From Candidatus Obscuribacterales bacterium (GTDB lineage: Bacteria > Cyanobacteriota > Vampirovibrionia > Obscuribacterales > Obscuribacteraceae), in the NCBI GenBank assembly GCA_019746975.1, contig JAIERK010000222.1:1-39062 (forward strand): a stretch of DNA of 39,062 nucleotides, in the 5' to 3' direction. Below the pieces are notes generated by a model. The model was given only the letters and a program-made list of their open reading frames with translations, did not search any database and had not been told where the DNA came from. The number at the start of each line of letters is the position of its first letter. Position 1 is the stretch's first letter. The translations under genes were made by a program, and so were the position numbers. This document shows, one piece after another, positions 7,161-15,821 of this stretch.

Positions 7161-10100
7161 ATGTCTAACGACCATGTGCACGGTCCCGATTGCAAGCATG
7201 ATCACGAACATGATGAGCATGTTCACGGTCCTGACTGCAAGCACGATCACGCTCCCAAGGAGCACGTTCACGGTCCTGACTGCAAGCACGATCACGCACC
7301 CAAGGAACACGTTCACGGTCCCGATTGCAAGCACGATCACGCACCCAAGGAACCAGTTCACGGTCCCGACTGCAAGCACGATCACGCTCCCAAGGAGCAC
7401 GTTCACGGTCCTGACTGCAAGCACGATCACGCACCCAAGGAACACGTTCACGGTCCCGAGTGCAAGCACGATCACGCACCCAAGGAACACGTTCACGGCC
7501 CTGACTGCAAGCACGATCACGCACCCAAGGAACACGTTCACGGCCCTGACTGCAAGCACGATCACGCACCCAAGGAGCACGTTCACGGCCCTGACTGCAA
7601 GCACAATCACGAGCATAAGGAACACGTTCACGGCCCTGACTGCAAGCACGATCACGCACCCAAGGAACACGTCCACGGACACAGCTGTGGTCACGACCAC
7701 GATCATGATCATGACCACGATCACGACCATGGACATGGCTGCGGTCATCATCATCACGAGCCTGTGGACACAGAGAAGCGGCGCAGAGAAGCCACGTTCT
7801 TCCAGCGACCAGCAGAAGATGGCGGGACTGCATTCCAAATGGAGCTGGACATAGTCATACCAGGAGAGACAGATGAATTCGGACGCTTCGAACAACTGGA
7901 ACGCGTACTCGAAGGACTTGTAGGAGTCGGAGAAGTACACGTACGAAAGGATTCGGAACATACCGAGATCTGCGTCCACTACGACGCAAAAAAGATTTCG
8001 CTGGATATCCTGCGCGAAAACCTCACCAAAGTGGGCAGCGCTGTTTCTAAGCGATACCTCCAAACCACCTGGTTCGTGCGGGGTATGGAATCCGCCCAAT
8101 GCAGCTATTTGATCGAATATTCACTGTCTCGCCTGCCGGGAGTGTTGACGGCAAACGTCGCATACGCTGCAGAGCGGCTGGTCATAGAATACGACAGAGA
8201 GCTGACCAACCCGCGCGAGATAGACAAGCGAGTAAAAGCGCTCGGCTACGAACTCGAAGAGCCGGAAAAGGGACATGCATGCTCTTTCCACTCGCACGGA
8301 GGCGGACTGGCACCCAAACTGCAAATGACGTTATCGATTGTCTCGGGCGTTCTATTGGCGTCCGGCTTCGTCTACCAACATGTCATCAATCCATCGGATG
8401 TGATAGTCGGGCAAGTGGTCTTCTGTCTCGCGATGGTTTGCGCGGGATTGTTTCCGGCTCGAGCTGCCTTCAATTCACTCAAATCAACGAAGTTGCCGGA
8501 TATCGAAACACTGATGGTCATTGCGGCATTGGGAGCCGGCTGTCTAGGCGCGTTTTTCGAAGGTGCATTTTTACTTTTTCTTTTCAGTCTCGGTCACGCC
8601 CTCGAGCACCGAGCGATGGATCAAGCACGGCACGCCGTCGAGGAGCTCGGCAAACTCAGACCTAGCAAAGCATTTGTAAAACAAGGAAAAGAGCTCGTAG
8701 AGGTCGATGTTCAATACGTAAAACGAGGCGACATCATAGCTATTCGACCTGGCGATCGCGTTCCGCTCGACGGAAGAATAATATCCGGCTCGTCGTCGCT
8801 GGATCAAGCGACGATAACAGGAGAATCTGTCCCGGTAGCCAAAGGTCCGGGAGATGATGTTTTTGCAGGAACTATTAACACTGATGGAGCGCTGGAAGTA
8901 GAAGTCAGAAAGCTTTCCTCTGAGTCTGTGCTCGCGAAAATCGTCGATTTGGTCTCAGAAGCTGAAGCACAAAAAGGCGCATCGCAAAAGCTTGCTCAAA
9001 AATTAGAGAACACATTCGTACCCATTGTTATTGTCGCAGCGCCAGCGCTCGCTCTCGGGCTCTACTTCTTCGAAGGACTAACCGCGACGCACGCAATTCT
9101 TCGCGGAATCTCCCTCTTAGTGGCAGCTTCTCCTTGTGCTCTGGCGATAGCTACACCCGCAGCAGTACTATCGGCGGTGGCACGTGCCGCCAAGGGTGGA
9201 GTATTGATTAAAGGCGGCGTTCACCTGGAGACGCTCGGTAGAGTCGATGCAATAGCTTTCGATAAAACAGGTACTCTCACTGTCGGAAAGCCCAGTATGG
9301 TAGAGATCAGACCCGAACCCGACTTCTCCGAAGTGCAGCTACTCGAGGCTGCCGCAAGCGCTGAATCTCACTCTTCGCACCCGCTGGCAATCGCCATAAT
9401 CGAAGGAACGAAGCAACGGGGAATCAAATTCACGACGTCCGACAAGAGCGAGGCGGTTCACGGACAAGGCATCAAAGCCATCGTCGACGGACAGTCGGTA
9501 TGGGCAGGTAACCTGAGCCTCTTTTCCGATGCCCCTCCTGCCATTTCCAGTGCCGTCACACAACTCGAGGAAAATGGAAAGACTGTAGTCGTCGTGAAAC
9601 GTGAAGATAGCTACCTGGGCGTCATAGGCATAGCTGATACGGTAAGAACGGAAACACAGGCGGTTTTAAGCGCACTTAAAAAACTTGGTATCGAACGCAG
9701 TGTCATGTTGTCCGGCGACAATCAGACAGTGGCGCGAGCGATCGCCGCCCAGATTGGCATCGATGAGGCACGAGCACCACTGATGCCAGACGCGAAAGCC
9801 AAGATCTTGCGCGCTCTGGCCAATGAGGGTGGCGTAGCCATGGTCGGCGATGGAGTCAATGACGCTCCGGCATTGGCAGCGGCATCCGTCGGCATCGCAA
9901 TGGGCGGCACAGGCTCCGACGTCGCACTGGAGACAGCCGATCTTGTGCTGATGAGCAATGGTCTAGCGCAGCTCCCATTCGCGGTTGAGCTTTCCAGAGA
10001 AGCAACCAGAAAAATCCGGCAAAATCTATCTATAGCCCTCGGAGTCAGCGCGCTGCTCGTGCTCGCGACTGTTTTCGGCTGGGTTCAGATCAGCGAGGCC

Positions 10101-10187
10101 GTCATTCTTCACGAAGGTAGCACTCTGGTTGTTTTGTTCAACGGACTGAGCCTGATTAGATTCCGTAGTCGATTATCCAACGCCTGA
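7161..10187 (+). CDS. P1B-type (SPC / P1B-4-like) heavy-metal transporting ATPase with giant His/Cys repeat N-terminus
   Basis: This 1008-aa membrane pump has three parts. Residues 5-169 are eleven 15-residue repeats (HVHGPDCKHDHAPKE), and 170-200 is a degenerate unit with poly-(HD) and a HHHH end. About residues 215-370 hold two HMA-like folds, neither with a CxxC; the second has GMESAQC in place of GMxCxxC. The P-type ATPase core follows, with TGES (553-556), S657-P658-C659 in the ion-translocating helix, D701 in DKTGTLT, SHP, and GDGVND (896-901). H984-E-G-S-T lies in the last helix pair. SPC plus HEG(G/S)T is the signature of P1B-4 pumps, which export Co2+, Fe2+ or Zn2+. The His/Cys N-terminus probably binds or buffers metal. 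It is the last gene of the close-spaced cluster. Confidence 0.93.
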   Translation: MSNDHVHGPDCKHDHEHDEHVHGPDCKHDHAPKEHVHGPDCKHDHAPKEHVHGPDCKHDHAPKEPVHGPDCKHDHAPKEHVHGPDCKHDHAPKEHVHGPECKHDHAPKEHVHGPDCKHDHAPKEHVHGPDCKHDHAPKEHVHGPDCKHNHEHKEHVHGPDCKHDHAPKEHVHGHSCGHDHDHDHDHDHDHGHGCGHHHHEPVDTEKRRREATFFQRPAEDGGTAFQMELDIVIPGETDEFGRFEQLERVLEGLVGVGEVHVRKDSEHTEICVHYDAKKISLDILRENLTKVGSAVSKRYLQTTWFVRGMESAQCSYLIEYSLSRLPGVLTANVAYAAERLVIEYDRELTNPREIDKRVKALGYELEEPEKGHACSFHSHGGGLAPKLQMTLSIVSGVLLASGFVYQHVINPSDVIVGQVVFCLAMVCAGLFPARAAFNSLKSTKLPDIETLMVIAALGAGCLGAFFEGAFLLFLFSLGHALEHRAMDQARHAVEELGKLRPSKAFVKQGKELVEVDVQYVKRGDIIAIRPGDRVPLDGRIISGSSSLDQATITGESVPVAKGPGDDVFAGTINTDGALEVEVRKLSSESVLAKIVDLVSEAEAQKGASQKLAQKLENTFVPIVIVAAPALALGLYFFEGLTATHAILRGISLLVAASPCALAIATPAAVLSAVARAAKGGVLIKGGVHLETLGRVDAIAFDKTGTLTVGKPSMVEIRPEPDFSEVQLLEAAASAESHSSHPLAIAIIEGTKQRGIKFTTSDKSEAVHGQGIKAIVDGQSVWAGNLSLFSDAPPAISSAVTQLEENGKTVVVVKREDSYLGVIGIADTVRTETQAVLSALKKLGIERSVMLSGDNQTVARAIAAQIGIDEARAPLMPDAKAKILRALANEGGVAMVGDGVNDAPALAAASVGIAMGGTGSDVALETADLVLMSNGLAQLPFAVELSREATRKIRQNLSIALGVSALLVLATVFGWVQISEAVILHEGSTLVVLFNGLSLIRFRSRLSNA
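7173..7760 (+). repeat. 45-bp tandem repeat array coding for HVHGPDCKHDHAPKE units
   Basis: Eleven in-frame 45-bp units (7173-7667) are followed by a diverged twelfth unit and a His/Asp run (to 7760). Copies differ mainly at synonymous sites (cct/ccc, gat/gac, gct/gca, gag/gaa, ggt/ggc). Units 2-4 and 5-7 share the same order of variants, suggesting duplication of a three-unit (135-bp) block. Units 8-11 share ggc at the Gly codon. The array has no spacers and codes for protein, so it is not CRISPR. Confidence 0.95.
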
Positions 10188-10354
10188 TTGTTTCAGGTTT
10201 GCAACACGCACCCAAAAGAGATAAAGCACTTAAATTGATCAAGCACACATTGTTTTCACGTAGAACAATTACTATGGGCAAAGAAAAATCGAATTGAATT
10301 TTTTAGGGTGATACAACGCGGCCGACTCGGTGGCACTCTCTGGAGGACAACTTG

Positions 10355-11392
10355 ATGGACAGCGCCGCTCGATCCTTGCGATGGAATAGCCTGCCAAAAC
10401 TGTCCTTCGGAAGCACAACCTATTTTCAGATCTTCTGGGTAATGCTCGGCGGACTTCCTCTGTACCTTCCACTATTCATGATTGGCGGAGAGACAGCATG
10501 TTCGAGTCCATTCTGGCTGTTATGGACCAACCAACTCATTAGCATGCCTCACACTTGGGCTACATACGCACGACTGACTAGAAAAATCTCCGAAAAGAAG
10601 GTCAACTGGCTATTAGGTTGGCCGGCTTATACCTTTATTCTCGCTTTCTTGATCGTTGCCACAATCAAAGGTTTCTTCCTGCAAGCATTTACCGCTGTCA
10701 ATCTCTGGCAGTCTTACCACTACCTCAGACAGGTATACGGCGTAGGAAGATTTTACGCGCGATCAGAAGCCGACACAGCACTCTCGAACAAACTTTCTTT
10801 CTTCGCATACCATCTTGCAATTCCGTTGTTCTTGCTGGGTCGCTGGAACCTTCTGTTTACGGTCTGGGGAGGCAAGTCTTCCGAGTACATCATTCCGATG
10901 CACATCCCCGATCCAATCATGAACATTTGCTGGATTATGGCTGGTTGCGGATTGGCTCTTGGGCTTCAAGCAGAGGTCCTGAAGTTCAAGAACTCAAAAT
11001 CTGAATACAACTGCACCGCTCTGCTTAATCTGATCATTTACTATGCGATTCATTGGTTTGGCTTCTTGAGCATCGAGTTCTACTCGCGTGGATTCCTGAC
11101 CATTACTGCATTCCATGCATTTCAATATCTGAGCATCGTATATTTATTGGAAAGGCAACAAGAAAGCTCAGCCAAGTTTCCAACAAAACGCTTTTTGGAC
11201 GTCGTACCTTCTGGCTTCGCGTTCGTCGCATTCTGCGTTGCGCTCTTCTTGATTGGCCAGGGCACTCACGACTATATCTTCAGCTTCCCAAATCAATGGT
11301 GGGCACAATTCAGCGCGGTTTGTCTGTCAACAATGTCAGTTCATCACTATCTGGTAGATACCGTCTTGTGGCGCCGGAAAGCAGGTACTTAG
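10355..11392 (+). CDS. Polytopic membrane protein with conserved-looking His/aromatic motifs, function unknown
   Basis: This protein of about 345 aa has roughly eight or nine hydrophobic helices and no signal peptide. Histidines cluster near helix ends: MPHTWATYAR, WQSYHYLRQVYGVGRFYAR, TITAFHAFQYLSIVYLLER and SVHHYLVDTVLWRRK. Such membrane-embedded His sets occur in metal- or haem-dependent membrane enzymes, but I do not recognise the family. The start is the ATG at 10355, because ggagga at 10342-10347 is correctly spaced; a TTG one codon earlier is unlikely. It follows the ATPase after a 167-bp gap that shows no terminator, so it may or may not share the transcript. It converges with the YfhO-like gene. 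Confidence 0.75.
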   Translation: MDSAARSLRWNSLPKLSFGSTTYFQIFWVMLGGLPLYLPLFMIGGETACSSPFWLLWTNQLISMPHTWATYARLTRKISEKKVNWLLGWPAYTFILAFLIVATIKGFFLQAFTAVNLWQSYHYLRQVYGVGRFYARSEADTALSNKLSFFAYHLAIPLFLLGRWNLLFTVWGGKSSEYIIPMHIPDPIMNICWIMAGCGLALGLQAEVLKFKNSKSEYNCTALLNLIIYYAIHWFGFLSIEFYSRGFLTITAFHAFQYLSIVYLLERQQESSAKFPTKRFLDVVPSGFAFVAFCVALFLIGQGTHDYIFSFPNQWWAQFSAVCLSTMSVHHYLVDTVLWRRKAGT

Positions 11393-11485
11393 CGGCTTAC
11401 CGCCTGAGAACAATCGTCGACGCTATTGCACTTGCCGCGGCGGCATCGGCAGAATCGAGACAACCATGACGCCGGGCGCGATGCC

Positions 11486-14400
11486 TTAAGGTGACGGCTG
11501 CTCAACACGGTTTGTTTTCTTATCGACAATGAGTTTCTGCAAACACATTCCGATCAAAGTCAAAACCATCATAAACGTCAGCAAACACCCGAGAAGGAAC
11601 GGAACAGGCAGATAGCGGAACTCGACGGTATGCTTGCCGGCGGGAATCTCGACAGCTCGAAAGGCATGATTAGCTTTCAGAATCGGTACTGAGTTGCCAT
11701 CTAACGTGGCATTCCAACCGGGAAACCACTGCTCGGTAACAATCAGATAACCAGGATCGGCAGAGTCTGTGAACACGAGTTGGTGATTGCTACCTCGTCT
11801 ATAGAGCTCGGCGCTGCCTACACGGGCATACGGAAAACTGAGCGCGAGTTGATTGGCCTCGGCTCTTTCCAGTGAACGCCCGGTATCTGCGGATTGCGAT
11901 TCGATAACCGCAGCATTGAACCAGTTAAAATCTGGTGCTAAAAGCTTTTCCAAAGCCTCATCTTTGCTCTTAGCGAAGTTGATTCGCGTCACTATGTACG
12001 CATTCGGAACAGCCTCGGTGTTCTCATAAATCCTCATCCCCTCATGCGTCTCAGCGAGAAGCTTGAAACGTCGCAGAGGCTTCTCACCCAGCCCTGGTAC
12101 AGGCGGCGCTGAGATGCGTACGATTTCTACACCGTCATCGGTGGAACGGACTGTTGACCCAATCGCCTTTATACGTTTCAAACCGTCAGTTTCAAAAACG
12201 CCGACCTTAACAGACAAAGGCTCTCCAACCGCAATCGTGGCTCTTATCGGAACCGCTACGGTCACAACCTGCCACTGAGGGGCAGAAGGTTGACCCTTGG
12301 TGGCGCGTTTTTGACCGCTTGGCTGCGATTGACTGGTTGGATTCGAGCCAGGGCTATCTTCGGACCTTACAGCCGCAGGTGACGACACATCAAGTGGCTG
12401 GGTACCCGGTGTCGATTGCTCGACAGTGACTCCAATAGGCTTGAGATCGGAAATCCAGACAGGTTCTCCACGCTTATTCAGCAGAACGTAATTGTAAGAA
12501 TATTTGCCCGGTACAGCCCGACATTTCCAGGTCATCTGAATGTAGATCGCTGCGTTGACGGTATCGACCGCATGCTTCAAGCTCGTTATCGACAAATCGG
12601 AATTCCAGAACAACGGATCGGACGGCTTGATGTCGTATGTCGACGACTGCGAGAACACCGGTCGATCGAAGACGGCATCAGGCGTGACGACGTAATTGAC
12701 GCTCGCCAGATTTAGGAGGGTCGATATCTGTTCGGAAAACTCTTGGTTGAATTCGGTCAGATTCGCCCCAGCCGCCTTTAAGAATGAAAGATATCGGACA
12801 GGAAACATAGCGTTGAATGAGCGCAAATCATTGAGTTCATAAACTAGATTCGTGTTGGGTTTGAGAGTGTGGTTACCGACGGCAACGAATCGGCCGCCCA
12901 ATTGTTTGAGCAAAGCTATCGTTTCTGGTTCGGGGTAATTGAAGGATGGTCGACATGGCAACGACTTTCTGGCAACCGATAGCTGGGTAAACAGACCGAG
13001 TCCTATAAGTAAACATACACAGATAACAGGAATGAACGACGGTTTGGCGCGACGACGCACCATTCGAATAGCTGCAAGGAGAGCAAAGCAAAGACCTGTC
13101 GTTATGCACCCTTTGATCCAATCGTGAGTGCTGAACGCCATACCAGGCAGCGTCATGTCAAAGTTAGCGGCACCCAGATTGATGTGGGACATGGTGACAA
13201 CGAGTGGAAACAGCAGAACCAACGTAGTCCACACACTGAGAATCAACCACTCAACCACTGGAGCGTGTCTGTAACAGTGGTTGGCATCGACAATCAGATC
13301 GTGCTGCTTGTCCTTGGGCACATCGCCCATGGCGAGCGACAGGGCTCGCTCCAACCCGAAGGCCGCGACTGCAGCAACCAGAACGAGGACAATCGGAAAA
13401 AAGTAGGTGACTACAACATAAGAAAACGGTCGTTTTGTAAGTAGGAATCCGAGAGGCCACAGCTTGGAAGAGACAGCCCACGCGATTAGTGATAAGCCAC
13501 CTACCACAATTAGCGAACGTCGCTCCCACGATCGGCTGGCACCAGGTTTAAACATGGTATTGAATATGGTGACAATCGCGAGCGGCAAACAGATACAGGC
13601 TAGCACGCCCAAATAAGGGCTGGCACCGCCGAATCCAGGCAGCACCAAGTCGTAAATCAAGGTTTGCAAAGGAACATACGCAGGAGCCCGATTGCCAAAT
13701 TTGTAAGAATCCGAATTAGCGATGAACTCGGCAAACGACAGCAACATCGGCGCGCAAAGGCAAAACGCGACCACCCCGGCAACAGTCAACAAAGAGATGC
13801 TTTTGCGCAACGAGGCTAGCGACTTCTGCAACCTCGTTCCGTAGCCAAAAGGCACGAGGCAGACTAACAGCAGACTGGCGAACGTAATGCTGGAAAACGA
13901 GAGTTCCGGGTGCGATGACAGCACGACTACGCCCGCAAGCAAACCTGCCACCACGGCGCTCGCCATCGTTCGTCTGCGTGCCGCAAGCAAGAAGGCAGTG
14001 AACAGGAATGGAATCAAACAATAACCGTTGCCCAGAAGCTCGAGGTACCACTGCTCATACGGACAAGCAAGCAGCGTAAGCGCCAAAAAAAGCGAAGGCG
14101 GTCTCGAGAGTCCGAGCGCTCGACCCATTGCATACCCGCCCAGTGACAAAATAGCAACTTCGAAAACGAGAGTAAGATTGTAGGTGCGCAGCGACGGATC
14201 AATAGCCATCGCGAAGTGCAATGGTGTTAGCGCCAGCGCCTGGGGGTCGGCCAGAAGCGGCATTCCAAAACCGCTGTTTTGGTTCCACAACGGAATCTCG
14301 AAGTTGTGCCAGAGACGACTTACCAACATGTAGTAAGGCACCATGAGCAGTATCGACGAAGGATCGAGCTGCAACGATTGCCCTGTACTCAAGCTGCGAA

Positions 14401-14629
14401 AAACCGAGTCCCACTCAGCCAGGAGATAAAGCTTGGTTATCGGCTGACCTGACAAAACCGTTTTAAAAAAAACAGCTCCGACGAAAAGGGCGATGAACAA
14501 CACGACCAAAATATCGAGCAAAAGCCCTTTGCGCTGACGGGTCCAGCTCTCTATTTCTCGAGACAACTCAGTCCTGCCCCCCGAATGCGCCCCGTCAGAC
14601 CCCTCATTGCGTCGGAGCAGTCCAGCCAA
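11486..14629 (-). CDS. YfhO-family large membrane protein (GT-C-like, putative glycosyltransferase)
   Basis: This 1047-aa protein begins with a cytosolic stretch, then a hydrophobic helix at about residues 37-57. About a dozen more helices follow to about residue 550. A large extracytoplasmic region is interrupted by a Ser/Pro/Gln linker near residues 761-781. The C-terminal module has the YfhO hallmark (GYLIVTEQWFPGWNATLDG, about residues 960-980, then VEIPAGKHTVEFRYLP) and a last helix near 1005-1028. YfhO proteins are linked to glycosylation of cell-wall or lipid-linked polymers. Its start overlaps the upstream GspE-N-like gene by 26 nt, indicating translational coupling in one minus-strand operon. 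The substrate is unknown. Confidence 0.82.
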   Translation of the reverse strand: MAGLLRRNEGSDGAHSGGRTELSREIESWTRQRKGLLLDILVVLFIALFVGAVFFKTVLSGQPITKLYLLAEWDSVFRSLSTGQSLQLDPSSILLMVPYYMLVSRLWHNFEIPLWNQNSGFGMPLLADPQALALTPLHFAMAIDPSLRTYNLTLVFEVAILSLGGYAMGRALGLSRPPSLFLALTLLACPYEQWYLELLGNGYCLIPFLFTAFLLAARRRTMASAVVAGLLAGVVVLSSHPELSFSSITFASLLLVCLVPFGYGTRLQKSLASLRKSISLLTVAGVVAFCLCAPMLLSFAEFIANSDSYKFGNRAPAYVPLQTLIYDLVLPGFGGASPYLGVLACICLPLAIVTIFNTMFKPGASRSWERRSLIVVGGLSLIAWAVSSKLWPLGFLLTKRPFSYVVVTYFFPIVLVLVAAVAAFGLERALSLAMGDVPKDKQHDLIVDANHCYRHAPVVEWLILSVWTTLVLLFPLVVTMSHINLGAANFDMTLPGMAFSTHDWIKGCITTGLCFALLAAIRMVRRRAKPSFIPVICVCLLIGLGLFTQLSVARKSLPCRPSFNYPEPETIALLKQLGGRFVAVGNHTLKPNTNLVYELNDLRSFNAMFPVRYLSFLKAAGANLTEFNQEFSEQISTLLNLASVNYVVTPDAVFDRPVFSQSSTYDIKPSDPLFWNSDLSITSLKHAVDTVNAAIYIQMTWKCRAVPGKYSYNYVLLNKRGEPVWISDLKPIGVTVEQSTPGTQPLDVSSPAAVRSEDSPGSNPTSQSQPSGQKRATKGQPSAPQWQVVTVAVPIRATIAVGEPLSVKVGVFETDGLKRIKAIGSTVRSTDDGVEIVRISAPPVPGLGEKPLRRFKLLAETHEGMRIYENTEAVPNAYIVTRINFAKSKDEALEKLLAPDFNWFNAAVIESQSADTGRSLERAEANQLALSFPYARVGSAELYRRGSNHQLVFTDSADPGYLIVTEQWFPGWNATLDGNSVPILKANHAFRAVEIPAGKHTVEFRYLPVPFLLGCLLTFMMVLTLIGMCLQKLIVDKKTNRVEQPSP

Positions 14630-15821
14630 ACGTGTCCATAGTTTCCTCTACGGTCATATTATTCTCGAGGCAATATGCCATCACAATCGTGGCTTGCTCG
14701 AGCTTCAGGAGATCATGGTCTAGATAGTTTTTCAGATGCGTAGCGTGTTCTAGCGTTTGCTCGTCGATAAGCTTGGCATCGAACAGCGTCTTCATCAGAG
14801 GCACTTTGTTGGCTAATGCCAGAGCAGTTGCAATCTGCAAATCTTTGTCTGATATCAGCCCCGATTTTTTCAGGATATCGGTAACGCCGACTGGCTCACG
14901 CTCTTCGAAGATCGCATCGGGATCTTCGTCGATCAAAGCAAGGACTCGTTGCAGCTCCTCGGAGGAGGCGTACTGGATTTTGGATATGATCTGGGCGGCC
15001 TGGTATTCGAACAATATTCCGGTTTCGATCATTTTCAGGACGTGCTTAGCCGCTTTCACACAGGGTTTTGACGCGTAACCGAGAGTGATTATAACTTCGT
15101 CCAGCGCTCGGTCCTCGGTCACCTCGATTTCATGCGCAGTCAACAGCTGGCTCTCCGACATGGCTCCCGCCATAAGGAACAGTTCTCCCAAACCAAAAGC
15201 TTGAGATAGCGCCGCATGTTGCCCAGTCTCACGCAGTGATTGCTCGAGTGAAATAGAACGCAGCCGAGCAAGCTTGAGCGCATACAGCACATGATCGCGA
15301 TCGACGCGTCCTTCACGAATCAATCGCTGCGCAGCAAGCGCTGAGTTCAACGCGGCTCGCGTGATTATGCCCTTGTTGAGCAGCACCATCCCGAGAGGCA
15401 GCCCGGTCTCCGCGCTCGTGATCATGCCCTGCTCGATCAGCGGCGCAGAAACAATTCCCGTCGCGACAAGCAGCTCTCCAAGCCTGTTATGGGTAGGTAC
15501 CGCAGCCAACATCTTGGGTACTGCTACAGGTCCGGATCGGTTCAACGCCGTTTCGAGGGGAAGTCCCTCCTGTGATACCAACAGTAGTGCCTGAATGGCA
15601 TGATCAAGTGGAATCAATCCATCGCGCATGCGTGATTGAATCTCGATCGCCGCCCGCAGGTTTTCCTCACTGATGTGGTTATGCATAGTCAGCACGCGAC
15701 CAATCGGCAAACGCATCTTGAAAGAAAGACGGAATGCAGCCTCGAACTGCTCAGGCTCGACAAGTCCGCCCTTGATCAACAATTCGCCCAGTTGGATATC
15801 TGTCGGCGCTTCCTGCGTCAT
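14604..15821 (-). CDS. Four-repeat GspE N-terminal (MshEN)-like protein without ATPase domain
   Basis: This 405-aa soluble protein has four copies of a motif like the N-terminal domain of type II secretion/pilus ATPases (LGELLxxxGxVxxxQ...G.plGxxLxxxxxIxxxxLxxAlxxQ). They start near residues 10 (LGELLIKGGLVEPEQFEAA), 115 (LGELLVATGIVSAPLIEQG), 208 (LGELFLMAGAMSESQLLTA) and 312 (VTDILKKSGLISDKDLQIA). MshEN domains of this type can bind c-di-GMP in other bacteria; whether these do is unknown. No Walker motifs follow. Its ATG overlaps the stop of the DUF4388/GGDEF-like gene in a TGATG junction, and its end overlaps the YfhO-like gene. The three are probably translated as a coupled operon, possibly signalling-linked envelope control. 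Confidence 0.75.
   Translation of the reverse strand: MTQEAPTDIQLGELLIKGGLVEPEQFEAAFRLSFKMRLPIGRVLTMHNHISEENLRAAIEIQSRMRDGLIPLDHAIQALLLVSQEGLPLETALNRSGPVAVPKMLAAVPTHNRLGELLVATGIVSAPLIEQGMITSAETGLPLGMVLLNKGIITRAALNSALAAQRLIREGRVDRDHVLYALKLARLRSISLEQSLRETGQHAALSQAFGLGELFLMAGAMSESQLLTAHEIEVTEDRALDEVIITLGYASKPCVKAAKHVLKMIETGILFEYQAAQIISKIQYASSEELQRVLALIDEDPDAIFEEREPVGVTDILKKSGLISDKDLQIATALALANKVPLMKTLFDAKLIDEQTLEHATHLKNYLDHDLLKLEQATIVMAYCLENNMTVEETMDTFGWTAPTQ

Noticed and set aside
7173..7667. CRISPR-like array of regular repeats
   Set aside because: Units are contiguous with no unique spacers and code for a His/Cys protein repeat.
7131..8099. 322-aa minus-strand ORF (and others at 7165-7833 minus, 7174-7854 plus) over the His repeat array
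   Set aside because: A 45-bp repeat without stops keeps several frames open. These read as meaningless repeats and overlap the clear ATPase gene.
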